A stretch of 64,000 bases of DNA from Kordia sp965283645 (GTDB lineage: Bacteria; Bacteroidota; Bacteroidia; Flavobacteriales; Flavobacteriaceae), in contig NZ_CBDIPG010000002.1 of the NCBI RefSeq assembly GCF_965283645.1, forward strand, positions 1 through 64,000, read 5' to 3'. This document shows positions 45,162 through 54,625 of the stretch, piece by piece. The notes beneath the pieces are model-generated. The model worked only from the letters and a program-made list of their open reading frames with translations, had not been told where the DNA came from and searched no databases. Position 1 is the first letter of the stretch, and every line of letters begins with the position of its first letter. Made by a program: the position numbers and the translations under genes.

Positions 45162-47324
45162 TTATTGTTGCATTCTTTTTTCTAAAAAAGCGTTCTCAGC
45201 CTGTGTGAGTAATGCTTTTGTACGAGTTAGATTTTCTGCATACGCAGGATTTTTGATAATACTGTCTAATAAATCTCTACAATACTTTGCAAATCGCCAA
45301 TTGTGATGCATAGCACCATTGACCAAATCTGCCAAATTTTTATCTTTAAACGATTGTAATTCATTGAGAAATCTGAATGCATTCTGACGAACTTCAAAAT
45401 GATTTCTTCCATCAGTATAGGCTACCAATTCATCATAATAATAAGGCGTTTTGTGTCCGCTATAATCTTTGGTTACAATTGCTAACGTAAGCCATAAGAT
45501 TCTAAAACTTTTATCGTTTGCACCTTTCACAAATTTAGTTTGATCTAAATAGTTTTTGCGACTTTCTGGAAAGCTTTTCCATAGTGTAAATAAGGCAATT
45601 TCTTTTGTGATATACGAATCGTCGTTTAATAAACTTTCATAATCCGTTTTAAATACTTCTGGCACTTGTCGTGCGGCTTTAGCTATCGTTTGTCGAATCT
45701 TTATATTGTTCGTTTTTAACGCTTCTCTGTAGATTTTTAGACGTTCTTCAAGTGTGTTTACTTTTAGGTTTTTTAATAAATCAATGATATATCCTTCAGA
45801 AATAGGATCAACTTCTTTCAATGTTTTATCTGAAAATAAATTTAATGCCAACGTCGCTGTTGAAAAGTCGTATGTTTTCTTTATTTCTGAACTTTTCATC
45901 GAAGCGGCTAAGAATATTTCTCCAATTCCTCCACCCAAATAATAAAACATATTTTCAGGAATTTCAGTTCCTATCAACATTGTTGTCGGATCAAAAAATT
46001 CATTTGGTAATTGCGGATTTTCTAACCACGTTTTTACAAATTTATCTAAATTTTTTCCACTTTCTTCTTCAACTATTTTGATAAAATCGTTCGTTTCTGC
46101 ACTTTTAAATTTATACATAGTTAAATAGCGTTGTACCGCTTTTTTAAAAACCTCATCACCAACGTTTGTTCGTAATGCGTGTAAAGTCCATGCTCCTTTT
46201 TGGTAAAATGTAAGACTGCTTGCTTTCGGATTTAATAACGATTCTCCTTTTCCATCATTTAATGCTTGTAATTGTAAAGCAGATTCATATAATTTCCAAT
46301 AAAAATAATCGTCTCCAAAGATTTCTTTTTCTGCCAACAACGCATAATACGTAGCAAATCCTTCTTGTAACCAATGATGTTTACCGCTTTTTGCTGTAAC
46401 CAAGTCTCCAAACCATTGATGCGCCAATTCGTGTGCGTTTACATTGACATAATTTTTGTCAACAAAACTTGTACTATCTATTAAAAAACTATCTGAAAAT
46501 ATAGTTGTTCCCGTGTTTTCCATTCCTGCATATAAAAAGTCTTTTACAGGAACTTGCTTATAATTTTGCCACGGATAAGCCACACCAATTTCTTCTTCTA
46601 GGAAATCAAAAATACGTTTGGTATAACGATAGGTAGGTTCAAACTTTAATTCATCTTCTGGATAATAATATAATTCAATTGGAACACCACTTTTAGAAGT
46701 GATGGTTTTCTTTTTGTACTTTCCAATTGCAATTGCCGCTAAGTAACTACTCATGGGCTTTTTCATATCAAAATACCACTTTGTCAACGAATCATTTGGC
46801 GATTCTTTTTTGAGCAGTTTTCCATTGGCAATTACTTCATACCGATTATCAAACGTAATGCTAAAGTCGAATTCTACTTTTTCGTTTACATCATCAAAAC
46901 TAGGCAGCCAACTACTTGTATATTTTCCTTGACCTTGTGTCCATACTTGCTTTCGACCACCAATTTCATTCCAATCAATAAAGTACATTGCTTTTTTTGG
47001 ATGTGTAAATGTTGCCAATCCGACAGTATGTTTTTCTCCTTTTTTAAAATTACTTTTTAGAATGATTTTTTTATCTCTGTATAGATTGTTTCCTTCAAAA
47101 CTTTGCTGATATACTTTGTAGGTATCAAGTGATTGCAAATCAAAATAAATAGAATCTGTATCGTTCAGAATTTCAAATTCATACTGAACATCAACACCAA
47201 TCTCTTTCAATTCAGGTCTAAGTACAATATCAACTGTTGCTTTTGTAAAATCTACAAATTCAGTCTGTTGTGAAAATCCAGTAACTGCTATAAAACAGGT
47301 TAGTAAGAAAAAAATGTATTTCAT
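45162..47324 (-). CDS. M1-family aminopeptidase
   Basis: A 720-residue metallopeptidase with a signal peptide ending VTGFSQ. The exopeptidase motif appears as AGMENTG, and the zinc site as HELAHQWFGDL followed 18 residues later by the glutamate in WLQEGFATYYA. A C-terminal helical HEAT-like domain fits M1 enzymes. It removes N-terminal amino acids from peptides in the periplasm, likely for nutrition. Confidence 0.93.
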   Translation of the reverse strand: MKYIFFLLTCFIAVTGFSQQTEFVDFTKATVDIVLRPELKEIGVDVQYEFEILNDTDSIYFDLQSLDTYKVYQQSFEGNNLYRDKKIILKSNFKKGEKHTVGLATFTHPKKAMYFIDWNEIGGRKQVWTQGQGKYTSSWLPSFDDVNEKVEFDFSITFDNRYEVIANGKLLKKESPNDSLTKWYFDMKKPMSSYLAAIAIGKYKKKTITSKSGVPIELYYYPEDELKFEPTYRYTKRIFDFLEEEIGVAYPWQNYKQVPVKDFLYAGMENTGTTIFSDSFLIDSTSFVDKNYVNVNAHELAHQWFGDLVTAKSGKHHWLQEGFATYYALLAEKEIFGDDYFYWKLYESALQLQALNDGKGESLLNPKASSLTFYQKGAWTLHALRTNVGDEVFKKAVQRYLTMYKFKSAETNDFIKIVEEESGKNLDKFVKTWLENPQLPNEFFDPTTMLIGTEIPENMFYYLGGGIGEIFLAASMKSSEIKKTYDFSTATLALNLFSDKTLKEVDPISEGYIIDLLKNLKVNTLEERLKIYREALKTNNIKIRQTIAKAARQVPEVFKTDYESLLNDDSYITKEIALFTLWKSFPESRKNYLDQTKFVKGANDKSFRILWLTLAIVTKDYSGHKTPYYYDELVAYTDGRNHFEVRQNAFRFLNELQSFKDKNLADLVNGAMHHNWRFAKYCRDLLDSIIKNPAYAENLTRTKALLTQAENAFLEKRMQQ

Positions 47325-47340
47325 GTGATGGTATAAAACA

Positions 47341-47376
47341 AATAATACACCAAAATAAGCATTTTGGTGTATTATT
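47341..47376 (-). terminator. Terminator after the PNGase F-like gene
   Basis: A perfect 16-base stem (AATAATACACCAAAAT and its complement) with an AAGC loop sits between the PNGase gene and the M1 gene. On the minus strand it is followed by TTTGTTTT. Confidence 0.8.
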
Positions 47377-47404
47377 TTATTGAATTTATGTTTTATAACG
47401 AAAC

Positions 47405-49120
47405 TTAGTTCGAAACCGTTGGTTTTGTAATTGGTGTGCTACTTTTTACAACAACAAATGTTGATGTTGCATAGTATGCGCCAGTTTGACCAGAAGTTGT
47501 GCCTCCATCTGAAGTCCAATCTTCATAATCATATTCAAATGTAAATGTACTTCCGCTCATGCTTGTACTGAACGTATCTTTACGAACTGGCACTGCCATT
47601 CCTGGACACCAACCAGCTCTGTCAGGCGTCCAATTTCCAGATTGTGGTTGTACAGGATTAGAATTACAACCCATTGGTGCCATGTTGTGTTGAAACATGT
47701 TTGCGCCGTTAATTTTTACATCATGTGTTCTAAAACACCATTCTGCACACGGTCTGTTATCACTATCTACAGGTGTTGCATGTCCCCAACCTGAAATAAT
47801 TGTTCGTAATTGTGTTGCTTCAGCATTTGCTGGAATTGAAACTGTTTTTGTCAAATCCCACGTTGTTGGATCAATTGTAGTTCCGTATGGTACACCAGAA
47901 GTTGACCAATCGTCAAACGAAATTACATCAGCAATTGCGTAATATTGATAATCTGGCGTTCCTTCAACATAATCAAAATCGACAGATAATTCCCATCCGT
48001 CAGATCCCCAAGTTTCAATACGTGCGTATAATTCTGTATTTCCTTCTAATAACGATTTAAAATCTGTTACGTCAATTTCAAAACCTCTAGTTAGTTGTGA
48101 GTTATCTACTCCATAAGGTGTGATATAGCGTCCAATTTCGTAGAAATCTCCCGAATCTGTATCTTTTACTTTGATGTTTGCATACACATCCCAAGCGTTA
48201 CAACCGCCAGTTGGACAACGCAATTGAACATACATAAGTATTTGCTCAATATTAGATAAATCGTTGTGTAATGCGTATGTATTTGTTACTGTTTGATTGA
48301 ATCCGCCACCGAAAGCAATTCGCTGACTATCAAATGTTTGATAATTATGTCGCACCGCAGTTCCTGTTCCTGACAAGCTAATTACTTTATCGGAAACACC
48401 TGTGGCAGTTAAGGTAATAGTTCCTGTTTGTGCTCCTAAATCTGTTGTGCCCGGAATGAAACGTACGTATAAATTTTCTGCAATTGTGTTGATTGCTGTG
48501 TAATCATACGTTGTAGAATTTGAAAAAGTAATATTGTCTGTTGAGATTTCAAACAAACCTGTAACCGTTGCAGTGACATTATTTTCTAAATCCAATCCTT
48601 TTACTTGAACCGTTTGTGCTGAAGATATCGTTCCAACATTTACATCACCAAAACTGTTTACCGTTCCAATAATTTGAATTTCTCTTGGAATTTCTAACGA
48701 GTTTCCTGTTAAACTTACTTGAACTGTATCAAATTCAGAAGAAGACATGGTTAATGTTCCTGTTATTTCTCCTAATGAAGCTGTCGTTGGTGCAAAACGC
48801 ACATAAATTGTTTGTGATTGATTTGCTTCGGAAGTTGATAAACTTACACTAGTACTAAAAGTTGTGTTGTCTTTTGATACTTCAAATTGTTGTGAAGCAC
48901 TAATATTTACAGATTGTGTCAAACGTGCGCCCGTAACTGTTAGCGGACGACTTGCTGATACTTGTCCTGCAATAACTGCAGAAAACGACAAACTACTTTG
49001 TGTGGCTGAAAAAGACGGCGGCGCTTCTGAGGTTCCATCGTCAGATTTACAAGCAGTACATAGGATTGCAAAAGCTAAAAAGGTGTAAATTAAGTTTTTG
49101 AGAGTTGGTTTTCTTTTCAT
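47405..49120 (-). CDS. PNGase F-like glycoamidase lipoprotein
   Basis: From the ATG at 49120 the product is 571 residues; the lipobox LCTAC puts the lipid on Cys24. Residues about 30-270 hold two choice-of-anchor/Ig-like repeats ending LTGNS and LSGTG. Residues about 275-571 match PNGase F: WDVYANI with the catalytic aspartate, FEIDVTDFKSLLEGNTEL, RIETW with a catalytic glutamate, ISGWGHATP, CAEWCFRTHD with the other glutamate, and DRAGWCPGMAVP. PNGase F removes N-glycans from glycoproteins. It is cell-anchored here, unlike the secreted Elizabethkingia enzyme. Confidence 0.9.
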   Translation of the reverse strand: MKRKPTLKNLIYTFLAFAILCTACKSDDGTSEAPPSFSATQSSLSFSAVIAGQVSASRPLTVTGARLTQSVNISASQQFEVSKDNTTFSTSVSLSTSEANQSQTIYVRFAPTTASLGEITGTLTMSSSEFDTVQVSLTGNSLEIPREIQIIGTVNSFGDVNVGTISSAQTVQVKGLDLENNVTATVTGLFEISTDNITFSNSTTYDYTAINTIAENLYVRFIPGTTDLGAQTGTITLTATGVSDKVISLSGTGTAVRHNYQTFDSQRIAFGGGFNQTVTNTYALHNDLSNIEQILMYVQLRCPTGGCNAWDVYANIKVKDTDSGDFYEIGRYITPYGVDNSQLTRGFEIDVTDFKSLLEGNTELYARIETWGSDGWELSVDFDYVEGTPDYQYYAIADVISFDDWSTSGVPYGTTIDPTTWDLTKTVSIPANAEATQLRTIISGWGHATPVDSDNRPCAEWCFRTHDVKINGANMFQHNMAPMGCNSNPVQPQSGNWTPDRAGWCPGMAVPVRKDTFSTSMSGSTFTFEYDYEDWTSDGGTTSGQTGAYYATSTFVVVKSSTPITKPTVSN

Positions 49121-49165
49121 GTGGTTAATTTTGAAGCTAAATGTAAGTAAAAAAGATGAAAACCA

Positions 49166-49199
49166 AAAAAACCTCAAAATCAATGTTTTGAGGTTTTTT
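49166..49199. terminator. Terminator between the sugar dehydrogenase and PNGase genes
   Basis: A perfect 14-base stem (AAAAAACCTCAAAA and complement) with a six-base loop and A/T runs on both sides works in both directions. It ends the operon of the TonB receptor and sugar dehydrogenase. Confidence 0.85.
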
Positions 49200-49232
49200 A
49201 TATGTTAAAATAATCGATTTGTAGTGTTGAAA

Positions 49233-50858
49233 TTATTTTTGTTTTACTTTACTTACTTGTTCGGCAGTAAACATTTGATTGCTTCTATTGCCCCAATTAT
49301 TAGACGTATAATTCATCACATCGGCAATTTCTTTATCGCTTAAGCCTAAAGGCGTCATAACACCATTGTATTTTTTACCATTCACGGTAATTTCTCCTTT
49401 TAATCCATATTTAATAGATTGGATACTTTCAGTAATTTTATCTTTTAACCAATCCGATTTTGCTAATGGTGGAAATGTATTGGCAACACCTTCTCCATTT
49501 GCCATGTGACATTGTAAACACATGTTTGTATATACTATTTTTCCGCGTCGCTGACTTGCTTCCATAGCTTTTTGATCAAATTTTGTATTTGCTTTCGGTG
49601 TTGTTTCTGTAGCTTCAACCTTTTCTGTAGTTTCTGTTTTCGTTTCTTTATTGTTAGTGCTTGCAGTTTGAGCGTTCTTTCTAGATGAATTTTTAACCAT
49701 TTTAAACACTCCTTTTCCATCAATTCCAACATAGATATAACCATCTGGACCTTGACGAACCGAACGTACACGACCAATTCCGTCTAGTAATTTTTCACGA
49801 TTTGCCACTTTATCATCTTTAGTTAACGTCAATAATTCTAAGTATTGAAATTTTAACGAACCAACGACTAAATGTCCTGTTAACTCTGGATATACATCAC
49901 TAGTAACAAATGCCATTCCGCTTGGCGCGATTGATGGAACCCAATAATACAATGGTTGTTGCATGCCTTCACGAGCCGTTTCATCTGTAATTGTTGTTCC
50001 GCTATAATTGATTCCATAGGTAATTACTGGCCAGCCGTAGTTTACCGCTTTTGTTACAGGATTAATTTCGTCTCCACCACGTGGTCCATGCTCGTGTACC
50101 CAAATTTGTCCCGTACGTGGATTTACTGCCATTCCTTGTGGATTTCTGTGTCCGTATGAGAAAATTGCTTCTTTCGCATCTTTCTGACCTACAAAAGGAT
50201 TGTCTGTTGGGATGCGTCCATCATCGTGCAAACGATATACTTTTCCACCATCTTTGGTAATATCTTGCGGATTTACATCACGTTTTCCACGATCGCCAAT
50301 GGTGAAATATACATATCCTTCGGCATCAAATACAATTCGCGAACCAAAATGATGTGCCGTTTTTACATTTGGACTTCCTTGGTATAGTTTTTCAATAGCA
50401 ACCAACGCGTTGTCTTGTAATTTTGCTCTAATTAATGCTGTATGACTTCCACTTCTTTTTTCATCTACGATAGAATAGGTAATGTAAATCCAGCTATTGT
50501 CTTTGTATTTTGGATGCAACGTTACATCTAACAATCCACCTTGATTTTTCGCAAAGACTTCTGGCACATTTTTGATTGCCGTTTTTTCTCCATCTTTCAC
50601 ATGATACAATGTTCCTTCACGTTCGGTTACTAACATACTTCCATCGGGCAACCATGTCATTCCCCAAGGAACATCAATTCCATCTACAACCAATTCTGAA
50701 ATATACGTTTGCTGATCTGCTGTAATTTCTTCCGTTGTTTTAATTGCAACTAATGGTGTGCTTTCTGATGTTTCTACTTTTGCAACTTCCTTTTGCTTTT
50801 GTCCGCAAGAGATAAAAAATAAAGAAGTCAATACAAATAAACCTATTGATGATTTCAT
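49233..50858 (-). CDS. PQQ-type sugar dehydrogenase fused to cytochrome c, lipoprotein
   Basis: A 541-residue protein with the lipobox LFFISC. Residues about 50-385 are the six-blade aldose dehydrogenase fold: VPWGMTWLPDGSMLVTER, HHFGSRIVFD, FSYGHRNPQGMA and HEHGPRGGDEIN, with the histidines and arginine that hold PQQ in family members. After a Lys/Thr-rich linker, residues about 430-541 are a cytochrome c domain with CLQCH. Electrons from sugar oxidation can pass to the attached heme. It is 18 bases behind the TonB receptor. Confidence 0.9.
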   Translation of the reverse strand: MKSSIGLFVLTSLFFISCGQKQKEVAKVETSESTPLVAIKTTEEITADQQTYISELVVDGIDVPWGMTWLPDGSMLVTEREGTLYHVKDGEKTAIKNVPEVFAKNQGGLLDVTLHPKYKDNSWIYITYSIVDEKRSGSHTALIRAKLQDNALVAIEKLYQGSPNVKTAHHFGSRIVFDAEGYVYFTIGDRGKRDVNPQDITKDGGKVYRLHDDGRIPTDNPFVGQKDAKEAIFSYGHRNPQGMAVNPRTGQIWVHEHGPRGGDEINPVTKAVNYGWPVITYGINYSGTTITDETAREGMQQPLYYWVPSIAPSGMAFVTSDVYPELTGHLVVGSLKFQYLELLTLTKDDKVANREKLLDGIGRVRSVRQGPDGYIYVGIDGKGVFKMVKNSSRKNAQTASTNNKETKTETTEKVEATETTPKANTKFDQKAMEASQRRGKIVYTNMCLQCHMANGEGVANTFPPLAKSDWLKDKITESIQSIKYGLKGEITVNGKKYNGVMTPLGLSDKEIADVMNYTSNNWGNRSNQMFTAEQVSKVKQK

Positions 50859-50876
50859 GGTGTGTATATTAAAAGT

Positions 50877-53177
50877 TTAAAATTTATAATTTAATTCAAT
50901 TCCGCCATACATATGAAACGGCAATCCAGGATAAAAATAACGTGCTGATGTGTCGTTTCCAAATGCATTTACCTGTAATTGTGATGCATATGCGGTATCA
51001 AATATGTTGTTTGCTCCTATTGAAATGTTATATTTGAATTGTTTTCCAATTGTGTTTTCATATCCAATTTTACCATTTAGCAATTCAAACGCATCACTAT
51101 ATATTGTGTTTTCGTCATTTGCGGGCATTTCTCCAACCGATTGAAAATCGAGTCGTCCGTAAAATCCATTGCTACTTACGATATCAATTCCTAAATTTAC
51201 AACAGATTTTGGAACTCCCGTTAAGTCATTCCCAGAAAAGTTTGCATTTGTTTCCATAAATTCTTTAAAAGTGAAATCGTTGATACTCGCATTTACATAT
51301 GAATTCATTGTAAAATTACTGTTTTTTAAGATTTCATAACGAACTGATGCTTCTATTCCTTTGTGTGATGTTTTTCCAGCATTTAACGTGATATTCTGAT
51401 CGGTTTCGGTTCTTCTGTTTACCAGTAAATCACTCACAGCCATTGTATAGATTGAAACCGAACCTGATAATTTTCTATTCGTGGTATGGAAACGTGAACC
51501 AATTTCGAAATTCCAACCGCGTGCTGCTTTTATTTCTGGATTGAAAATACCATCTGGCAATAAGGTTTCTTCGGTTGTTGGTGTAGAAAAACCATGTGCT
51601 ACACTTCCGTAGAGATTGAAATTGGTAGAAACTTCATAGTTTACACCAACTTTAGGCGAAATAATCGCATCAAATGTATAATCTTGCTCACCTTCGGAAG
51701 TATTGATTTGATCTTCAACCGTATATTTTGTTTGATTTAAATGCAATCCGACACTAATAGATAGTTTTTTACGTGTGTAAATAGCTTCCGCAAATAAATT
51801 GAAGTAGTTTCTATTTTCGTCTAAATTTGATAATATATCACCGGCTACACTTCCCGTACCATCTGGAAAATCTTGATACAGATTGTCAAATTGTTTGGCA
51901 TTGTAATCATCAAAGAACAATTCGCCACCAACAGACCATTTTAAAGAACTTTCTTCAAAGTTTTTTACGGCTAGCAAACGTGTACGAATACCGAACGTTG
52001 TTGCTTTTTCTTCTAGAATATTGAAAGGTCTTGGTTCGTAATTGTTATTGAAACTTGTAAATACGCTTGTTTTTTGTGTGTATATTTCGTTAAAATTATG
52101 ACTCCAATTGACTCCAAATAATGTTTTTTTGAAATCTTCAAAACCGCGTGCATTTTTCCAAATAGTTGCCGCGTTTCTTGGCGAGTTGTCAAAGTCTTCT
52201 CTATTTAACGAACTTGGAATAAATGCTTTTAAACTTGTATAGTTTCCTATAAACGTGAGTTCATTCTTCTCATCTACCAACCAATTTGATGTGATTGTCG
52301 CCGTTGCCTTATCTAAGGAATTGTTATCGCGATAGCCATCCGAATGTGTATTGCTATATATTACGTTTACATTGGCTTTTTCGTTTCCATGTGAAACTTT
52401 TGCAACCGTTCTGAATAACCCGAAACTACCAACCGTTGTAAATAAATTGGCGCTTGTTTCTTTAAATTTCGCAAATTCAGGATATAATAAAATCGTTCCG
52501 CCTAAACCAACACCATAACTACTTGATGATGGTCCTTTATGAATTTCCATGCGTGAGATGGACGCTAATTCCAAATCTTCAATAGCAGATTCGCCATTTC
52601 CGTCTGTTAATGGAATGTCTGCAAAATACGCACGAATATTTGCCGTTCCAAACGGACTTCGAGCACCAATTCCTCTAATCGTAATTCTATTCGTATTTAA
52701 CGAACCGCTTTGCATATACACACCAGGAACTCGGTTTACTATTGGTGCTAATTGTACTGTGTTTTCGCTATTAATTTCACCTTCTGTAACGATTCCGACG
52801 GATTCTGTAGCTTGTTGTAGTTTTTGATTGATGGTAATTCCGTTAATGATGACTGCATTTAGCGTATTAGTGGCTGGATATAATGCTATGATTTTATTTT
52901 CTCCTGATGTAATTTGAAGCGTTTGTGATTGATATCCTACTAAAGAAACTGTCAATCTGGTTTCCATGACTGATGTTGTTTCGATGGAAAACTTTCCCTT
53001 CGCATTCGTTTTTACTTGTGTTTTTGTAGCAAAATTTTCAATTGTAGCATTCGCTAAGGGAATAGTTGTAGCTTGATCTATGACAGTTCCTGCTACGATG
53101 TATTGCGACATGACACTCGTGGTGGTAGTTAAAAATAATAAAAAGGAAAAAAGTAGTTGTTGAAGTTTTACTGGCAC
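50877..53177 (-). CDS. TonB-dependent outer-membrane receptor
   Basis: A 766-residue receptor starting at GTG. A signal peptide (TTTTSVMSQ) precedes a carboxypeptidase-like domain (GTVIDQATTIPLANATIE), the plug (VNRVPGVYMQSGSLNTNRITIRGIG, HKGPSSSSYGVGLGGTILL) and a 22-strand-like barrel ending IELNYKF. It imports a scarce ligand such as a metal chelate. The next gene is a PQQ sugar dehydrogenase, which hints at PQQ or sugar uptake, by inference. The RiPP-like peptide gene lies upstream on the same strand, separated by a terminator. Confidence 0.93.
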   Translation of the reverse strand: MPVKLQQLLFSFLLFLTTTTSVMSQYIVAGTVIDQATTIPLANATIENFATKTQVKTNAKGKFSIETTSVMETRLTVSLVGYQSQTLQITSGENKIIALYPATNTLNAVIINGITINQKLQQATESVGIVTEGEINSENTVQLAPIVNRVPGVYMQSGSLNTNRITIRGIGARSPFGTANIRAYFADIPLTDGNGESAIEDLELASISRMEIHKGPSSSSYGVGLGGTILLYPEFAKFKETSANLFTTVGSFGLFRTVAKVSHGNEKANVNVIYSNTHSDGYRDNNSLDKATATITSNWLVDEKNELTFIGNYTSLKAFIPSSLNREDFDNSPRNAATIWKNARGFEDFKKTLFGVNWSHNFNEIYTQKTSVFTSFNNNYEPRPFNILEEKATTFGIRTRLLAVKNFEESSLKWSVGGELFFDDYNAKQFDNLYQDFPDGTGSVAGDILSNLDENRNYFNLFAEAIYTRKKLSISVGLHLNQTKYTVEDQINTSEGEQDYTFDAIISPKVGVNYEVSTNFNLYGSVAHGFSTPTTEETLLPDGIFNPEIKAARGWNFEIGSRFHTTNRKLSGSVSIYTMAVSDLLVNRRTETDQNITLNAGKTSHKGIEASVRYEILKNSNFTMNSYVNASINDFTFKEFMETNANFSGNDLTGVPKSVVNLGIDIVSSNGFYGRLDFQSVGEMPANDENTIYSDAFELLNGKIGYENTIGKQFKYNISIGANNIFDTAYASQLQVNAFGNDTSARYFYPGLPFHMYGGIELNYKF

Positions 53178-53290
53178 ATGTTTGGTTTTGAAAAGTAAAA
53201 ATAAACAGATTATTCAACTTTTGTCGTTTTGCTGCGTAAAGTTAACATTTCATTGTTGGATTGTGAATACTTCTATAGTTTTCATAAAAT

Positions 53291-53310
53291 AAGCGAACCA
53301 AAGTTCGCTT
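53291..53310 (-). terminator. Hairpin after the second RiPP-like peptide
   Basis: AAGCGAAC and GTTCGCTT form an 8-base stem around a four-base loop, six bases after the stop. The T run is short. Confidence 0.55.
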
Positions 53311-53315
53311 GTGTT

Positions 53316-53474
53316 TTAATGTGGTAATGGTGGCGGTGGCGGCGAATAACATCCGAACCAAATGCACGTTTCCGCGTACGAACATCTAAGACTTTCTAAT
53401 CCTCCTTTGACCGTCTTTAAATTCGAGATTGATTTTTTGTTCAATTTTAATGTTTGTAAACTTTTCTTTTTCAT
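53316..53474 (-). CDS. Small GG-leader peptide, second RiPP precursor candidate
   Basis: The frame encodes 52 residues. The leader begins MKKKSLQTLKLNKKSISNL and ends KTVKGG at residue 25. The core has three cysteines (LRCSYAETCIWFGCY) and a proline-rich end (SPPPPPLPH). Start, length, GG site and leader residues match the peptide at 32229-32384. It lies between a divergent methyltransferase gene and the TonB receptor gene. No lanthipeptide synthetase or peptidase gene is near. The remaining bases of this 429-base gap show no other feature. Confidence 0.75.
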   Translation of the reverse strand: MKKKSLQTLKLNKKSISNLKTVKGGLESLRCSYAETCIWFGCYSPPPPPLPH

Positions 53475-53606
53475 AATTGTTTTTTTTTAATTCGTAGATT
53501 TACAACAATTTACAAAAACAGACGAAGTGAAAAGTACGCTTTTTCCGTATATTTTTTATTTGGTTTTTTAAACGTAAATTGGATTACATTTAGTATTTAA
53601 ATATCA

Positions 53607-54239
53607 ATGAAAGAAAAGTATCAAGAAACATTTAAAACGTGGAATAAGATTGCTAAACTCTATGAAGATGTTTTTATGGATGTAGCTTTGTATGATGATA
53701 CATATGTACTTTTTTGTGAATCGTTGTCAAAAAGTGATGCTTCAATATTAGAAATTGGTTGCGGCCCTGGAAATATTACCAAACATCTTACCGCACTATT
53801 GCCAAGTAGTACAATTATGGCAACTGATGTTGCTGAAAACATGATTGTGTTGGCAAAAAAGAACAATCCGACAGTTGTTTGCAAAGTGATGGATTGTAGA
53901 ACTATTGCTAAAATGAATCAAAAGTTTGATGGAATTATGTGCGGTTTTACCATTCCATATCTTTCCAATACGGATTGCGCAACATTTCTGTCTGATTGTT
54001 ATCAGCTTTTAAATACAGATGGAATTTTATATATAAGTTTCGTTGCTGGAAATTATGAAAATTCTGGCTTTATTACAGGAAGTACAGGCGACAGTACATA
54101 TTTTTATTATCATGAACTTGAAACGATTCAAACCTTATTGAAATCACTTCATTTTACCATCTTTTCCATCATTGAAAAAGAATATCAAAAATCTGACGGA
54201 AGTACTGAAATTCATACGATTATAATTATTCTAAAGTAA
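53607..54239 (+). CDS. Class I SAM-dependent methyltransferase
   Basis: A 210-residue enzyme. SILEIGCGPGNITKHL is motif I that binds S-adenosylmethionine, and IMATDVAENMIVLAKK and VCKVMDCRTI continue the Rossmann fold. The substrate is unknown. It is divergent from the RiPP-like peptide, but nothing beyond nearness links them. Confidence 0.88.
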   Translation: MKEKYQETFKTWNKIAKLYEDVFMDVALYDDTYVLFCESLSKSDASILEIGCGPGNITKHLTALLPSSTIMATDVAENMIVLAKKNNPTVVCKVMDCRTIAKMNQKFDGIMCGFTIPYLSNTDCATFLSDCYQLLNTDGILYISFVAGNYENSGFITGSTGDSTYFYYHELETIQTLLKSLHFTIFSIIEKEYQKSDGSTEIHTIIIILK

Positions 54240-54248
54240 TAGGTTTCA

Positions 54249-54536
54249 TTATTTTTTAGTATCCTTTCCAGAATCTTGTAACTCTTTTGTTTCTTTTGTT
54301 TCTTTTGCTATTGTTGTATTCTTAGTCCATTTTCTACCTAACCAAATTAATAAAACTATAATTGCAACAGTAATCAACATTGCAACCAATTTTCCCATAA
54401 CATACCCAAAACTATAGGCGGTATCCGTTGATGAAGCATTCGCAAAATCTTTGATGATTTTTGGGAGTTGCAAAAATATAATCAAGCCAAAAAAAACTCC
54501 GATTACTAAAAATATATATCCAAAAACTTTCTTCAT
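54249..54536 (-). CDS. Small two-helix membrane protein
   Basis: A 95-residue protein with two membrane helices (about 3-24 and 46-66) and a charged C-terminal tail rich in Lys, Glu and Thr. No family is recognised. It converges with the methyltransferase gene. Confidence 0.55.
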   Translation of the reverse strand: MKKVFGYIFLVIGVFFGLIIFLQLPKIIKDFANASSTDTAYSFGYVMGKLVAMLITVAIIVLLIWLGRKWTKNTTIAKETKETKELQDSGKDTKK

Positions 54537-54625
54537 AAGGCGTCAAATATAAATGATAATTTTTCATTCATAAGAAATATTCAGTACACATCTACAAAAA
54601 CGGAACTTTCCCTATCTTAGCATCA

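Noticed and set aside
53316..54239. RiPP cluster with the divergent methyltransferase as tailoring enzyme
   Set aside because: The methyltransferase is a generic class I enzyme in the opposite direction; nearness alone is not enough to link them.
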